Shown here one piece after another: positions 52,812-60,839 of a stretch of 64,000 bases of DNA (the stretch's first letter is position 1; each line of letters opens with the position of its first letter). Source of the DNA: Halomonas sp. BDJS001 (GTDB taxonomy: Bacteria > Pseudomonadota > Gammaproteobacteria > Pseudomonadales > Halomonadaceae); contig NZ_CP110535.1 of assembly GCF_026104355.1 (NCBI RefSeq), positions 1,550,001-1,614,000 of the forward strand. The letters run 5' to 3'. The notes below the pieces were generated by a model, which saw nothing but the letters and a program-made list of their open reading frames with translations, was not told where the DNA came from and did not search any database. A program made the position numbers and the translations under genes.

Positions 52812-54407
52812 ATGGAATCTATTGTTAACGCTTTTTATCAAGAAAAGCCAAGTGCCTCGGTTGTCAGCGAGCGGGTTTCGTTTGGCACTTCTGGCCATCG
52901 CGGCAGGGCAACTGAGCGTACATTTAATGCATCTCATATCTTCGCTATTACACAGGCCGTTGTCGATTACCGCCTTGAAGCAGGCTATAAAGGCCCGCTG
53001 TTTTTAGGTTTTGATACCCACGCACTTTCTCGTCCTGCCTGGGAGTGTGCACTGCAGGTATTGGCTGCCAACAAGGTGCCGGTATTTGTCGAGAAAGATC
53101 ACGGCTTCACCGCGACGCCACTGGTCAGCCGCGCGATTTTGCAGCATAACTGCCCTGACGGTCAGGCTGTACCTGATGCGGCCCTGGCAGATGGTTTAAT
53201 CATTACGCCTTCGCATAATCCTCCTGAAGACGGCGGTATTAAATACAATCCGCATCATGGCGGCCCTGCGGATACCGACGCGACCGGTTGGATCGAGTTG
53301 CGCGCCAATGCTTACCTACTGCGACAGTTAGAAGATGTACCCCTTGTTCCGGTTGAAGAGGCGATTGCACACGCGCAAGAGTACGATTACACGGCGCACT
53401 ACGTGTCGCAGCTAGGCAACGTAATTGATATTGCCGCTATTCAGAAGGCGAACCTGAGGCTAGGTGCTGATCCCATGGGCGGCACCGCTCTACCGGTATG
53501 GCAGGCGGTCGCGGCGCACTATAGCTTGAACCTTGATGTGGTAAACACCGCGGTTGACCCTGAGTTTGCGTTTATGCCGCCAGATCACGATGGCAAAATC
53601 CGTATGGACTGCTCAAGCTCTGCGGCGATGGCCAATCTGCTTAATATTAAAGACCGTTTCGATATCGCCTTTGGCAATGACCCTGATGCCGATCGCCACG
53701 GTATTGTCGATGCCAACGGCTTGATGAATCCCAATCATTTTTTAGCAGTGTGCATCGACTACCTGATGACCCACCGCCCAGAGTGGTCGGCTGAGCTGAA
53801 GGTGGGGAAGACGTTAGTCTCGTCTTCCATGATTGACCGGGTCGTGGCCTCGCACCAGCGTGAGCTTTATGAAGTGCCGGTAGGCTTTAAGTGGTTTGTC
53901 GATGGCCTGCATGAAGGCTGGTTGGCCTTTGGCGGTGAAGAGAGCGCCGGCGCTAGTTTGCTGACCCGCGACGGTAAGGCGTGGTCCACCGATAAAGACG
54001 GCATTGTGCTGTGTTTGTTGGCGGCAGAGATTATGGCGGTCACCGGCAAAACGCCTAGCGAGTATTACCGCACGCTCACTGAACGTTTTGGCGAGCCTTT
54101 CTATAAGCGTGTTGATACCGCTTGTTCACCGGAAGAGAAAGCGGCGTTTAAAAATCTCAGTGCTGAGAGCGTCACCGAGAAAACCCTGGCAGGTGATGCG
54201 ATCACTGCCGTGCTGGTCGCCGCACCCGGCAATGGTGCTGCTATCGGTGGCATAAAAGTCACCACCGACAACGGTTGGTTCGCTGCCCGCCCAAGCGGCA
54301 CAGAATCGCTTTACAAGGTGTATGCCGAGAGTTTCAAAGGCGAACAGCATCTGGATGAACTGATTGAGAATGCCAAGGGGCTATTGGCAGGGGTGTTGAA
54401 GGGGTAG
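52812..54407 (+). CDS. pgm: Phosphoglucomutase (alpha-D-glucose phosphate-specific)
   Basis: The 531-residue Pgm interconverts glucose-6-phosphate and glucose-1-phosphate, the feedstock of RfbA and of UDP-glucose for Ugd. It shows SFGTSGHRGRA at the N-terminus, the phosphoserine loop TPSHNPPEDGGIKYN, the metal-binding GNDPDADRHGIVD, GGEESAGAS and the phosphate-binding RPSGTESLYKVYAESF. ATG 52812 follows GGGAGAG; the longer frame from 52776 overlaps the previous gene. Its stop is followed at once by the repeat array. Confidence 0.94.
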   Translation: MESIVNAFYQEKPSASVVSERVSFGTSGHRGRATERTFNASHIFAITQAVVDYRLEAGYKGPLFLGFDTHALSRPAWECALQVLAANKVPVFVEKDHGFTATPLVSRAILQHNCPDGQAVPDAALADGLIITPSHNPPEDGGIKYNPHHGGPADTDATGWIELRANAYLLRQLEDVPLVPVEEAIAHAQEYDYTAHYVSQLGNVIDIAAIQKANLRLGADPMGGTALPVWQAVAAHYSLNLDVVNTAVDPEFAFMPPDHDGKIRMDCSSSAAMANLLNIKDRFDIAFGNDPDADRHGIVDANGLMNPNHFLAVCIDYLMTHRPEWSAELKVGKTLVSSSMIDRVVASHQRELYEVPVGFKWFVDGLHEGWLAFGGEESAGASLLTRDGKAWSTDKDGIVLCLLAAEIMAVTGKTPSEYYRTLTERFGEPFYKRVDTACSPEEKAAFKNLSAESVTEKTLAGDAITAVLVAAPGNGAAIGGIKVTTDNGWFAARPSGTESLYKVYAESFKGEQHLDELIENAKGLLAGVLKG

Positions 54408-54409
54408 TG

Positions 54410-55242
54410 GCGCACGGTGGTGTCTGGATTCCTTGCCGTTGGGCGTCGTTCCGCCGCCTCCCGCGGGTGCCTACGAACGCTCGCTGAACTCGCGCTCTTC
54501 GTTACCACGCGCTACGGGTGCACCCACTCGATTTCGGTGATGTGATGGCGTGCACACTCCCTTGGCATCCCCACCTGCATGTGCCTGCGTGATGGTGTGC
54601 ACACTCCCTTGGAATCCCCACCGTCATGTGCACGTGAGATTGAGTAGCGCGTGGTAAGCCTACGGCGCACCCGCGGGAGCAGCGCGCAGCGGTGCCGGGG
54701 TTGGCTCGTGCAGGCGGAGTTGGTTGAGTGCCACGGGGCGTCGTTCCGCCGCCTCCCGCGGGTGCCTACGAACGCTCGTTGAACTCGCGCTCTTCGTTAC
54801 CACGCGCTACGGGTGCACCCACTCGATTTCGGTGATGTGATGGCGTGCACACACCCTTGGCATCCCCACCTGCATGTGCCTGCGTGATGGTGTGCACACA
54901 CCCTTGGCATCCCACCGTCATGTGCACGCGAGATTGAGTAGCGCGTGGTAAGCCTACGGCGCACCCGCGGGAGCAGCGCGAAGCGGTGCCGGGGTTAGGT
55001 TCGTGTGGGCAGTGTAGGTTGGTTGCCAGTGGGCGTCGTTCCGCCGCCTCCCGCGGGTGCCTACGAACGCTCGCTGAACTCGCGCTCTTCGTTACCACGC
55101 GCTACGGGTGCACCCACTCGATTTCGGTGGTGTGATGACGTGCACACTCCCTTGGCATCCCCACCTGCATGTGCCTGCGTGATGGTGTGCACACACCCTT
55201 GGAATCCCCACCGTCATGTGCACGCGAGATTGAGTAGCGCGT
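54410..55242 (+). repeat. Tandem array of hairpin repeats, left part
   Basis: Units of about 165 bp bounded by TAGCGCGTGGTAA and TTACCACGCGCTA (54645-54809, 54939-55104, left end again at 55235) repeat with a period of about 295 bp. Linkers carry TGCACCCACTCGATTTCGGTG and CCCTTGGAATCCCCACCGTC. A right-half unit ends at 54514. The array is interrupted by the IS at 55243. Open frames here are by-products of the repeats. Confidence 0.9.
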
Positions 55243-55289
55243 ATATGGACTCCTCCTCGCTTGCAAGCACAAAAGGTCATAGCGGCACG

Positions 55290-55440
55290 GTCGACTGCTA
55301 GCGTATATCCGGTCTCGTAAAAGATGCCTAACGTGTGGGCATCGGACCTTAATGGGCTATTCGCACGCCGGGTACCCGCAGGGTAAACGAGCTTTCATGC
55401 TCTACGCGCTACACGGTATGGCCCGGCGTCGGTTCGACCA
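55290..55440 (-). ncRNA. Candidate bridge RNA of the IS
   Basis: In the transposase sense, this non-coding stretch has TAGCGCGT (55411-55404), then the small hairpin GAGC..GCTC, then GTTTACC (55388-55382). The first is identical to the target's left side; the second pairs with its right side GGTAAGC with one G-U pair. Such paired guides flanking a hairpin are how bridge RNAs of IS110 elements specify targets. Closer to the end, CCCATT matches the IS right flank and a GATGCC/GGCATC hairpin follows, a possible donor loop. Limits are approximate. Confidence 0.6.
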
Positions 55441-55516
55441 GTTCGCCATCTCTCTTGTGGTGTTGCAATCGGGGTGGTGGGAACACTGGTTAAATGTTTC
55501 TGACCACGTCGCCTGC

Positions 55517-56551
55517 TTACGCCGCGGCAGCCAACTCAGGGTTATACGGCACCTCGTAACGCGTGACGGCCCACGCCATACGCGCTGTCTTGTTGGCTAG
55601 CGCCACAATCGCCACGTTACGATGTTTGCGCACGGCAAGATGCTTGATCCACTGACTAAGCCCGTCTTCTTGCCTGACGGCAAAACGCAGCACCGCTCGT
55701 GCGCCATGTACCAACAGCTTTCGTAGATAACTGTTGCCACGCTTACTAATCCCCAACAGGCGCTCTCGTCCGCCCGTGCTGTGTTGACGCGGGGTCAGCC
55801 CTAACGAGGCGGCAAAGTCGCGTCCTCGCTTGTAAATAGCGCCGTCACCCAGCACACCCGATAAGGCACTGGCGGTGATGGGGCCAATGCCGCGCAGGGT
55901 CATTAAGCGTTTGGCGACGGGGTCAGTGTTGGCGTGCGTTTCAATGGCAGACGTTAATTGCGCAACGCGCTCGTCTAAATAACGGAGGTCATCCGCTAAG
56001 TCGGCCAGAAGGCAGCGAAAGCGGTCACTGAGCCCATTGGTGGCATCCTCCAGCCAAAGAGGCAGCGCCCGCCGTAACTGCTGGATACCGGTGGGTGCAG
56101 TAAACCCATACTCACCGACGAGGCCACGGATTTGATTGGCCTTCGCCGTGCGCTGGCTAATCAGCTCTTCACGGATCCGGTGGGTGGCTTGGCAGTCCTG
56201 TTGATCAACGGTTTTTACGGCCACGAAGCGCATCGTAGGACGGCCTAATGCTTCACAAATCGCTTCAGCATCTGCCCGATCATTTTTATTCGTTTTAACG
56301 TAAGGCTTCACGAATTGGGCGGCGATCAGCTTGACCTGGTAACCACGCGCTTGAAGTTCACGTGCCCAGTAGTGGGCAGACGCACAGGCTTCCATGCCGA
56401 TGACAGCCCCTTGGGGCACACGGCGCGAGATAGCTTCCAACCACTTGGCCCGGGAATATTTACCCCGCCATTGAGGCTTCTCATGCCGGTCAACGCCATG
56501 TACGTGAAAGACAGACTTTGCGATATCCACACCAACTCGGCTAATGTTCAT
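55517..56551 (-). CDS. IS110-family transposase
   Basis: The 344-residue transposase has an N-terminal RuvC-like DEDD domain: VGVDIAKSVFHVHGVD (first Asp), VIGMEACASAHYWAREL (Glu) and KTNKNDRADAEAI (the Asp pair). The C-terminal Tnp_20 domain has IGPITASALSGVLGDG and GLTPRQHSTGGRERLLGISKRGN with the conserved serine region. These enzymes excise the IS as a circle and insert it without duplication, guided by a bridge RNA. The product seems intact. The start ATG at 56551 follows AGGAGAAG by about four bases. Confidence 0.93.
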   Translation of the reverse strand: MNISRVGVDIAKSVFHVHGVDRHEKPQWRGKYSRAKWLEAISRRVPQGAVIGMEACASAHYWARELQARGYQVKLIAAQFVKPYVKTNKNDRADAEAICEALGRPTMRFVAVKTVDQQDCQATHRIREELISQRTAKANQIRGLVGEYGFTAPTGIQQLRRALPLWLEDATNGLSDRFRCLLADLADDLRYLDERVAQLTSAIETHANTDPVAKRLMTLRGIGPITASALSGVLGDGAIYKRGRDFAASLGLTPRQHSTGGRERLLGISKRGNSYLRKLLVHGARAVLRFAVRQEDGLSQWIKHLAVRKHRNVAIVALANKTARMAWAVTRYEVPYNPELAAAA

Positions 56552-56648
56552 ATGGGCTTCTCCTGACTCTCAAGCTGATAGTTTTCCAACCACCTACCAG
56601 TATGGCGCACTGACGCCGGAGTAGGGTGAGGAGGAGTCCATCCCATTG

Positions 56649-57115
56649 GGTAAGCCTACGGCGCACCCGCGGGAGCAGCGCGCAGCGGTGCCGGGGTTAG
56701 GTTCGTGTGGGCAGTGTAGGTTGGTTGCCAGTGGGCGTCGTCCCGCCGCCTCCCGCGGGTGCCTACGAACGCTCGCTGAACTCGCGCTCTTCGTTACCAC
56801 GCGCTACAGGTGCACCCACTCGATTTCGGTGGCGTGATGATGTGCACACACCCTTGGCATCCCCACCTGCATGTGCCTGCGTGATGGTGTGCACACACCC
56901 TTGGAATCCCCACCGTCATGTGCACGCGAGATTGAGTAGCGCGTGGTAAGCCTACGGCGCACCCGCGGGAGCAGCGCGCAGCGGTGCCGGGGTTAGGTTC
57001 GTGTAGGCGATGATGGTTGGTTGCCACAGGGCGTCGTTCCGCCGCCTCCCGCGGGTGCCTACGAACGCTCGCTGAACTCGCTTTCTCGTTACCACGCGCT
57101 ACGAGACCTATACTC
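56649..57115 (+). repeat. Tandem array of hairpin repeats, right part
   Basis: This continues the array broken by the IS: GGTAAGCC at 56649 finishes the interrupted unit, which ends TTACCACGCGCTA at 56794-56806. A full unit follows (56937-57101). Confidence 0.88.
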
Positions 57116-57120
57116 CTGGC

Positions 57121-57225
57121 GATTCACGATTCACGATTCACGATTCACGATTCACGATTCACGATTCACGATTCACGATTCACGATTCACCCCTCACCCT
57201 TCACCCTTCACCCTTCACCCTTCAC
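57121..57225 (+). repeat. Tandem heptamers (GATTCAC)10 then (CCYTCAC)5
   Basis: Ten perfect GATTCAC copies (57121-57190) are followed by CCCTCAC and four CCTTCAC (57191-57225), 15 contiguous 7-mers in all. The last ends at the stop codon of the minus-strand transporter gene (57226-57228). Confidence 0.95.
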
Positions 57226-58953
57226 CTAAAAAGGAAACACCAGTGGCGTAATCAGCAGTACCGCTGCTGAATAAGTCACGCTGACCGGCAAGCCAATCTT
57301 TAAGAAATCCGTGATGCGGTAGCGGCCGGGCGAATAGACCATTAGGTGAGTTTGGTAACCAAACGGGATTAAAAAGCAGGCGCTGGCGCCATACGCTACG
57401 GCCATGACAAACGGCAGTGGGTCGGCACCAAAGGCGTGGGCGGTGCTCCAGGCAACGGGAAAGGCCAATGCGGCAGCGGCATTGTTGGTCACGGTTTCTG
57501 TGAGTAACAGCGTTAGTAGGTAACAACCCACAAATGCGGCATAGATACCGTAGCCGCTGAACAGCCCCTGCATGCCGCTGGCTAACAAGCCTGCCGCCCC
57601 TGAGTTTTCCAACGCTTGGGCAATCGCTAACGCTGAACCAATAATCAGCCATAGCTCAAAGGGGAAGCGGCGGCGCAGCTCCGCCAGGCTGATCACTTTC
57701 AGCAGCAGCAACCCCCCCAGCAGTATCAGCAGCCCATGGAACAGGGGGAGCAGGTTAGCGGTGGCCAGGGCGATCACTACTGCAAACCCGCCTACGGTGA
57801 ACAGGCTTTCCTTGTTGCTCAACTGCGGCCGAGTGAAACTGCCGCTCAGTAAGTGGAAGTTGCGGTCTAGGTTGCGGTGCTGCCGGAAATCAGCGCTTAC
57901 CGCTAACAGCAAACAGTCCCCCACGCGCAGCGGGATTTTCCCCAACTGCCCCTCCAAACGTTTTTCTCCCCGTCGTATACCCACCACCCCGGCACTGAAC
58001 ATACTGCGAAAATCCACATCCTGCAGGGTTTTACCTGAAAGCTCGGATTCGTGGGAAATCACCACCTCTACCAAGTTCGTCGCTAACAGGTTATCGGCTT
58101 GATGGCCAAACAGCTGCAGCCCGGGAAAACGCTGCAGGGCTTGTACCTTGCCGACTTCACCCGTGAAAACCAGGGTGTCATTGGCCATCAGTTGCTCATC
58201 CGGCGCGACGGGGCTAATCAGCCGTCCTTTACGCTCTATTTCCAGCAAGTAGAGCCCTTCCAGGCTGCGCAGGCCGTTCTCTTCGATGGTTTTGCCGATC
58301 ATCGGCGAGTCGGGCTCCAGGTCTGCAGCCAGAAAGTAGGAGAGCTTTTCGCTGGTGTCTTCGAGTTGGTGGTGCGGCAGAGTGTTTGCGCGCCACATTA
58401 GAACGCTGAGGGTCACCAGCGCCACGGGAATACCCACTAAGCTGAACTGGAACATGCCCAGCTCGCTACCACTGGCGCTTAAGTTAAACGAGTTCACCAC
58501 CAGGTTGGTGGACGTGCCTACCAGAGTGGTAATACCGCCCAGGATGGAGGCGTAAGAGAGCGGGATTAATAGCCGGGATGGCGCGATACGCTGCTGGCGC
58601 GAAATAGCGCCAAGAAAGGCAGCTACCACGGCAGTGTTATTCAAAAAAGCGGAAAGTACCGCCGTACTGCCCATTAAGCGTGCCGTCGCAAGCCGCGGGT
58701 GGCCCTTTAACAAATGGCGAGATAGCCAGTCCAGCAGCGGCGAGCGTTCAAGCGCTAGCGATACCAGCAGCAAGAGCAAAAGCGTGGCGAGCGCTGGGTT
58801 GGTGTATTGGGTGAGCAGGTTGGCGGTGTCCACAAACCCGAGTAGCAAAAAAACGGCGGCTAGGGTGACAAAGGCGATGGCGGGTTTTACGCGCCCGCTG
58901 ATTAACAGTGCCAATAAAATCGTAATAGAAAGCAGAACGGCCCAGGGGGTCAT
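57226..58953 (-). CDS. SLC13-family anion permease with two RCK_C domains
   Basis: The 575-residue membrane protein has the SLC13/ArsB-like fold: helices near the N-terminus, then LNNTAVVAAFLG and GGITTLVGTSTNLVVNSFN (ion/substrate-binding SNT-type motifs), and at the C-terminal end the second copy TETVTNNAAAALAFPVAW. In the middle two soluble RCK_C (TrkA-C) domains lie about 195-370. Such transporters carry sulfate or dicarboxylates; sulfate is the likeliest because cysD-cysNC-cysQ lie just downstream on the opposite strand, but this is inference. The 3' end abuts a heptamer tract. Confidence 0.83.
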   Translation of the reverse strand: MTPWAVLLSITILLALLISGRVKPAIAFVTLAAVFLLLGFVDTANLLTQYTNPALATLLLLLLVSLALERSPLLDWLSRHLLKGHPRLATARLMGSTAVLSAFLNNTAVVAAFLGAISRQQRIAPSRLLIPLSYASILGGITTLVGTSTNLVVNSFNLSASGSELGMFQFSLVGIPVALVTLSVLMWRANTLPHHQLEDTSEKLSYFLAADLEPDSPMIGKTIEENGLRSLEGLYLLEIERKGRLISPVAPDEQLMANDTLVFTGEVGKVQALQRFPGLQLFGHQADNLLATNLVEVVISHESELSGKTLQDVDFRSMFSAGVVGIRRGEKRLEGQLGKIPLRVGDCLLLAVSADFRQHRNLDRNFHLLSGSFTRPQLSNKESLFTVGGFAVVIALATANLLPLFHGLLILLGGLLLLKVISLAELRRRFPFELWLIIGSALAIAQALENSGAAGLLASGMQGLFSGYGIYAAFVGCYLLTLLLTETVTNNAAAALAFPVAWSTAHAFGADPLPFVMAVAYGASACFLIPFGYQTHLMVYSPGRYRITDFLKIGLPVSVTYSAAVLLITPLVFPF

Positions 58954-59092
58954 GGTGGGTCCTTAAAAACGTTAACTTCATGGTTCACTTGCTGGATTTT
59001 ACGCAGGCTTTTATGATGGTGTCTAATGATTGCCGGTTTTCGATACGAAACTTCTTGAAAAATATATTTAATACAGGTGGTTAGCTTTAATT

Positions 59093-59878
59093 TTGAGTAT
59101 TAAACATTTATCGCCTGAAAGACTCAATGAACGCCGTATGCAAGCCGTAAAGCTCCGTTTGGATGGCTTGACTGTTGCATTGGCAAGCCAGCAAACCGGG
59201 CTTTCTGCTCCGACCGTTTCTGCGGCCTGGAAGGCGTTCCGTGAGGGTGGCTGGGCGGCAGTGCCAGTGCGCCCCCGTGGCCGTTTAAAAGGACAGGCCA
59301 ATGTGCTCGATGCCGCTATTCAGCAGCGGTTGTGGGAGGCGCTATATGAACAGCCACCCGCTCAACAGCCAGGCTGGAGCAGCGCAGATCTTGCGGATTA
59401 TTTACGCGATGCGCATGGCGTCGAGTTGACTCAGCGTGGCATTGAGCACTGGTGGGAAAACCAAGGCTTGAAGCATGAGCCTTGGCCGTTAAGCGCATTG
59501 GCTAAGCAGCGCTCCCAGCGGGGGCGGTGGTATCGGCAGGCCGTAGCGCCGCTGTTTGACAGTTTGAAAGACGCTGACCAGCGTTGGCAGGGCGGAGTGC
59601 GGAGGGTGGCGCATCCACAGCGTCCGGTTTATCAGCTCTATTTGCATGGCCCGCGTGGCCGGTTGTGGATGCGCTGTTTTAAGCGCCCACCCTTGGCCGA
59701 TGACTATCTGGCCGCTATGCAGGCGCTCATAGGCAAGAGTGAAGAAAGTAAGACGCCAGTCGCCTTGGTATTTCATGGCGCTTGGTTTTCAGCCAGCCCG
59801 CCAGTAACGGCTTGGTTGGCGCAACAAACGATGTTTTGGTTAGTGCCGGTACCGGCCGATATGGGCTTGGCTTCCTAG
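59093..59878 (+). CDS. Winged-helix/IS630-transposase-like protein
   Basis: The 261-residue product has an N-terminal helix-turn-helix (about 10-60; AVKLRLDGLTVALASQQTGL) followed by a second helical DNA-binding part (about 75-125; WSSADLADYLRDAHGVELT) in the style of IS630-type transposases. The C-terminal half would hold the DDE domain, but no clear catalytic acidic triad is seen. It begins with TTG 59093, AGGTGG upstream. It could be a decayed or domesticated transposase used as a regulator of cysD, which starts 58 bases later. Confidence 0.6.
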   Translation: MSIKHLSPERLNERRMQAVKLRLDGLTVALASQQTGLSAPTVSAAWKAFREGGWAAVPVRPRGRLKGQANVLDAAIQQRLWEALYEQPPAQQPGWSSADLADYLRDAHGVELTQRGIEHWWENQGLKHEPWPLSALAKQRSQRGRWYRQAVAPLFDSLKDADQRWQGGVRRVAHPQRPVYQLYLHGPRGRLWMRCFKRPPLADDYLAAMQALIGKSEESKTPVALVFHGAWFSASPPVTAWLAQQTMFWLVPVPADMGLAS

Positions 59879-59936
59879 CACTTGAGAGCAAATTTTTTTC
59901 ACGCTACGTTTTTTCACACAATTGTTGGGACAGATG

Positions 59937-60839
59937 ATGACATCACTCACCCATTTACAGCGACTGGAAGCGGAAAGCATTCAGATCATGCGCGAAGTGG
60001 TTGCCGAGACTGAAAACCCGGTAATGCTTTATTCCGTTGGTAAGGATTCCGCGGTCATGCTGCACCTGGCTCGTAAAGCCTTTGCACCTTCGCCGCCGCC
60101 GTTCCCGCTGCTGCACGTCGATACCCGCTGGAAGTTCCGCGCCATGTATGAGTTCCGCGACAATATGGCGGAAGATATTGGTATGGATCTGCTGGTGCAT
60201 ATCAACCCGGAGGGGGTTGAGAAAGATATCAATCCGTTTACCCACGGGTCGGCGATTCATACCGACATCATGAAGACCGAAGGCTTAAAGCAGGCGTTGG
60301 ATAAGTACGGCTTTGATGCGGCTTTCGGTGGTGCCCGGCGTGATGAAGAAAAGTCCCGCGCCAAGGAGCGTATTTTCTCGTTCCGCACCGCCCAGCACCG
60401 CTGGGATCCGAAAAATCAGCGCCCCGAGCTTTGGAAGCTCTATAACACCCGTAAGAATGGTAAAGAGTCGATTCGCGTATTTCCCATCTCCAACTGGACC
60501 GAGCTGGATATCTGGCAGTACATCTATCTGCAAAATATCCCCATTGTCCCGCTCTATTATGCGGCCGAACGACCGGTGGTGGAGCGCGATGGCGCGCTTA
60601 TCATGGTCGATGACGAGCGCATGCCGTTAGAGCCGGGTGAAGTGCCCATGATGCGTAAAGTACGTTTCCGTACCCTGGGCTGCTACCCGCTCACCGGTGC
60701 GGTTGAGTCAGAAGCGGATACCTTACCTGCCATTATTCAAGAAATGCTATTGACCAAAACATCGGAACGCCAGGGCCGGGTGATTGATAGCGATAGCGCG
60801 GCATCCATGGAGAAGAAGAAGCAAGAGGGGTATTTTTAA
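59937..60839 (+). CDS. cysD: Sulfate adenylyltransferase subunit 2
   Basis: The 300-residue CysD forms adenosine 5'-phosphosulfate from ATP and sulfate with the GTPase subunit CysN. It shows [18 protein letters not shown], the PP-loop [21 protein letters not shown] (pieces), [38 protein letters not shown] (pieces) and [21 protein letters not shown] 59937 is preferred over 59934 for spacing from GGGA. It overlaps cysNC by one base (TAATG), so expression is coupled. Confidence 0.95.
   Translation: MTSLTHLQRLEAESIQIMREVVAETENPVMLYSVGKDSAVMLHLARKAFAPSPPPFPLLHVDTRWKFRAMYEFRDNMAEDIGMDLLVHINPEGVEKDINPFTHGSAIHTDIMKTEGLKQALDKYGFDAAFGGARRDEEKSRAKERIFSFRTAQHRWDPKNQRPELWKLYNTRKNGKESIRVFPISNWTELDIWQYIYLQNIPIVPLYYAAERPVVERDGALIMVDDERMPLEPGEVPMMRKVRFRTLGCYPLTGAVESEADTLPAIIQEMLLTKTSERQGRVIDSDSAASMEKKKQEGYF

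Larger units (their letters stand above)
55243..56648 (-). mobile_element. IS110-family (IS1111-type) insertion sequence, complete copy
   Basis: 1406 bp between TAGCGCGT and GGTAAGCC of a hairpin repeat, so that removal restores the intact target. ATGGACTCCTCCTC at 55245 and GAGGAGGAGTCCAT ending 56641 are 14 bp perfect inverted repeats, 2 and 7 bases inside the ends; subterminal repeats are a mark of the IS1111 group. One transposase gene is transcribed right to left, with about 270 bp of non-coding DNA after it and no target duplication. Confidence 0.9.

Noticed and set aside
33694..54407. Prophage or integrative element origin of the capsule block
   Set aside because: No integrase, phage structural gene, tRNA or attachment-site duplication was seen.
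54410..55240. Possible CRISPR or gene array in the 295 bp periodic region
   Set aside because: The whole period is conserved, including the linker, with no unique spacers; open frames here are translations of the repeat on either strand.
55243..56648. Composite transposon formed by the two IS copies
   Set aside because: IS110-type elements do not normally mobilise the DNA between two copies, and the genes between are ordinary metabolic genes; recombination between the copies remains possible.
57121..57225. Possible CRISPR array
   Set aside because: Units are 7 bp with no spacers; no cas genes are nearby.
57017..57251. Open frames with repeated IHDSRFT peptide
   Set aside because: They are direct translations of the GATTCAC heptamers and hairpin repeat, with no start signal.
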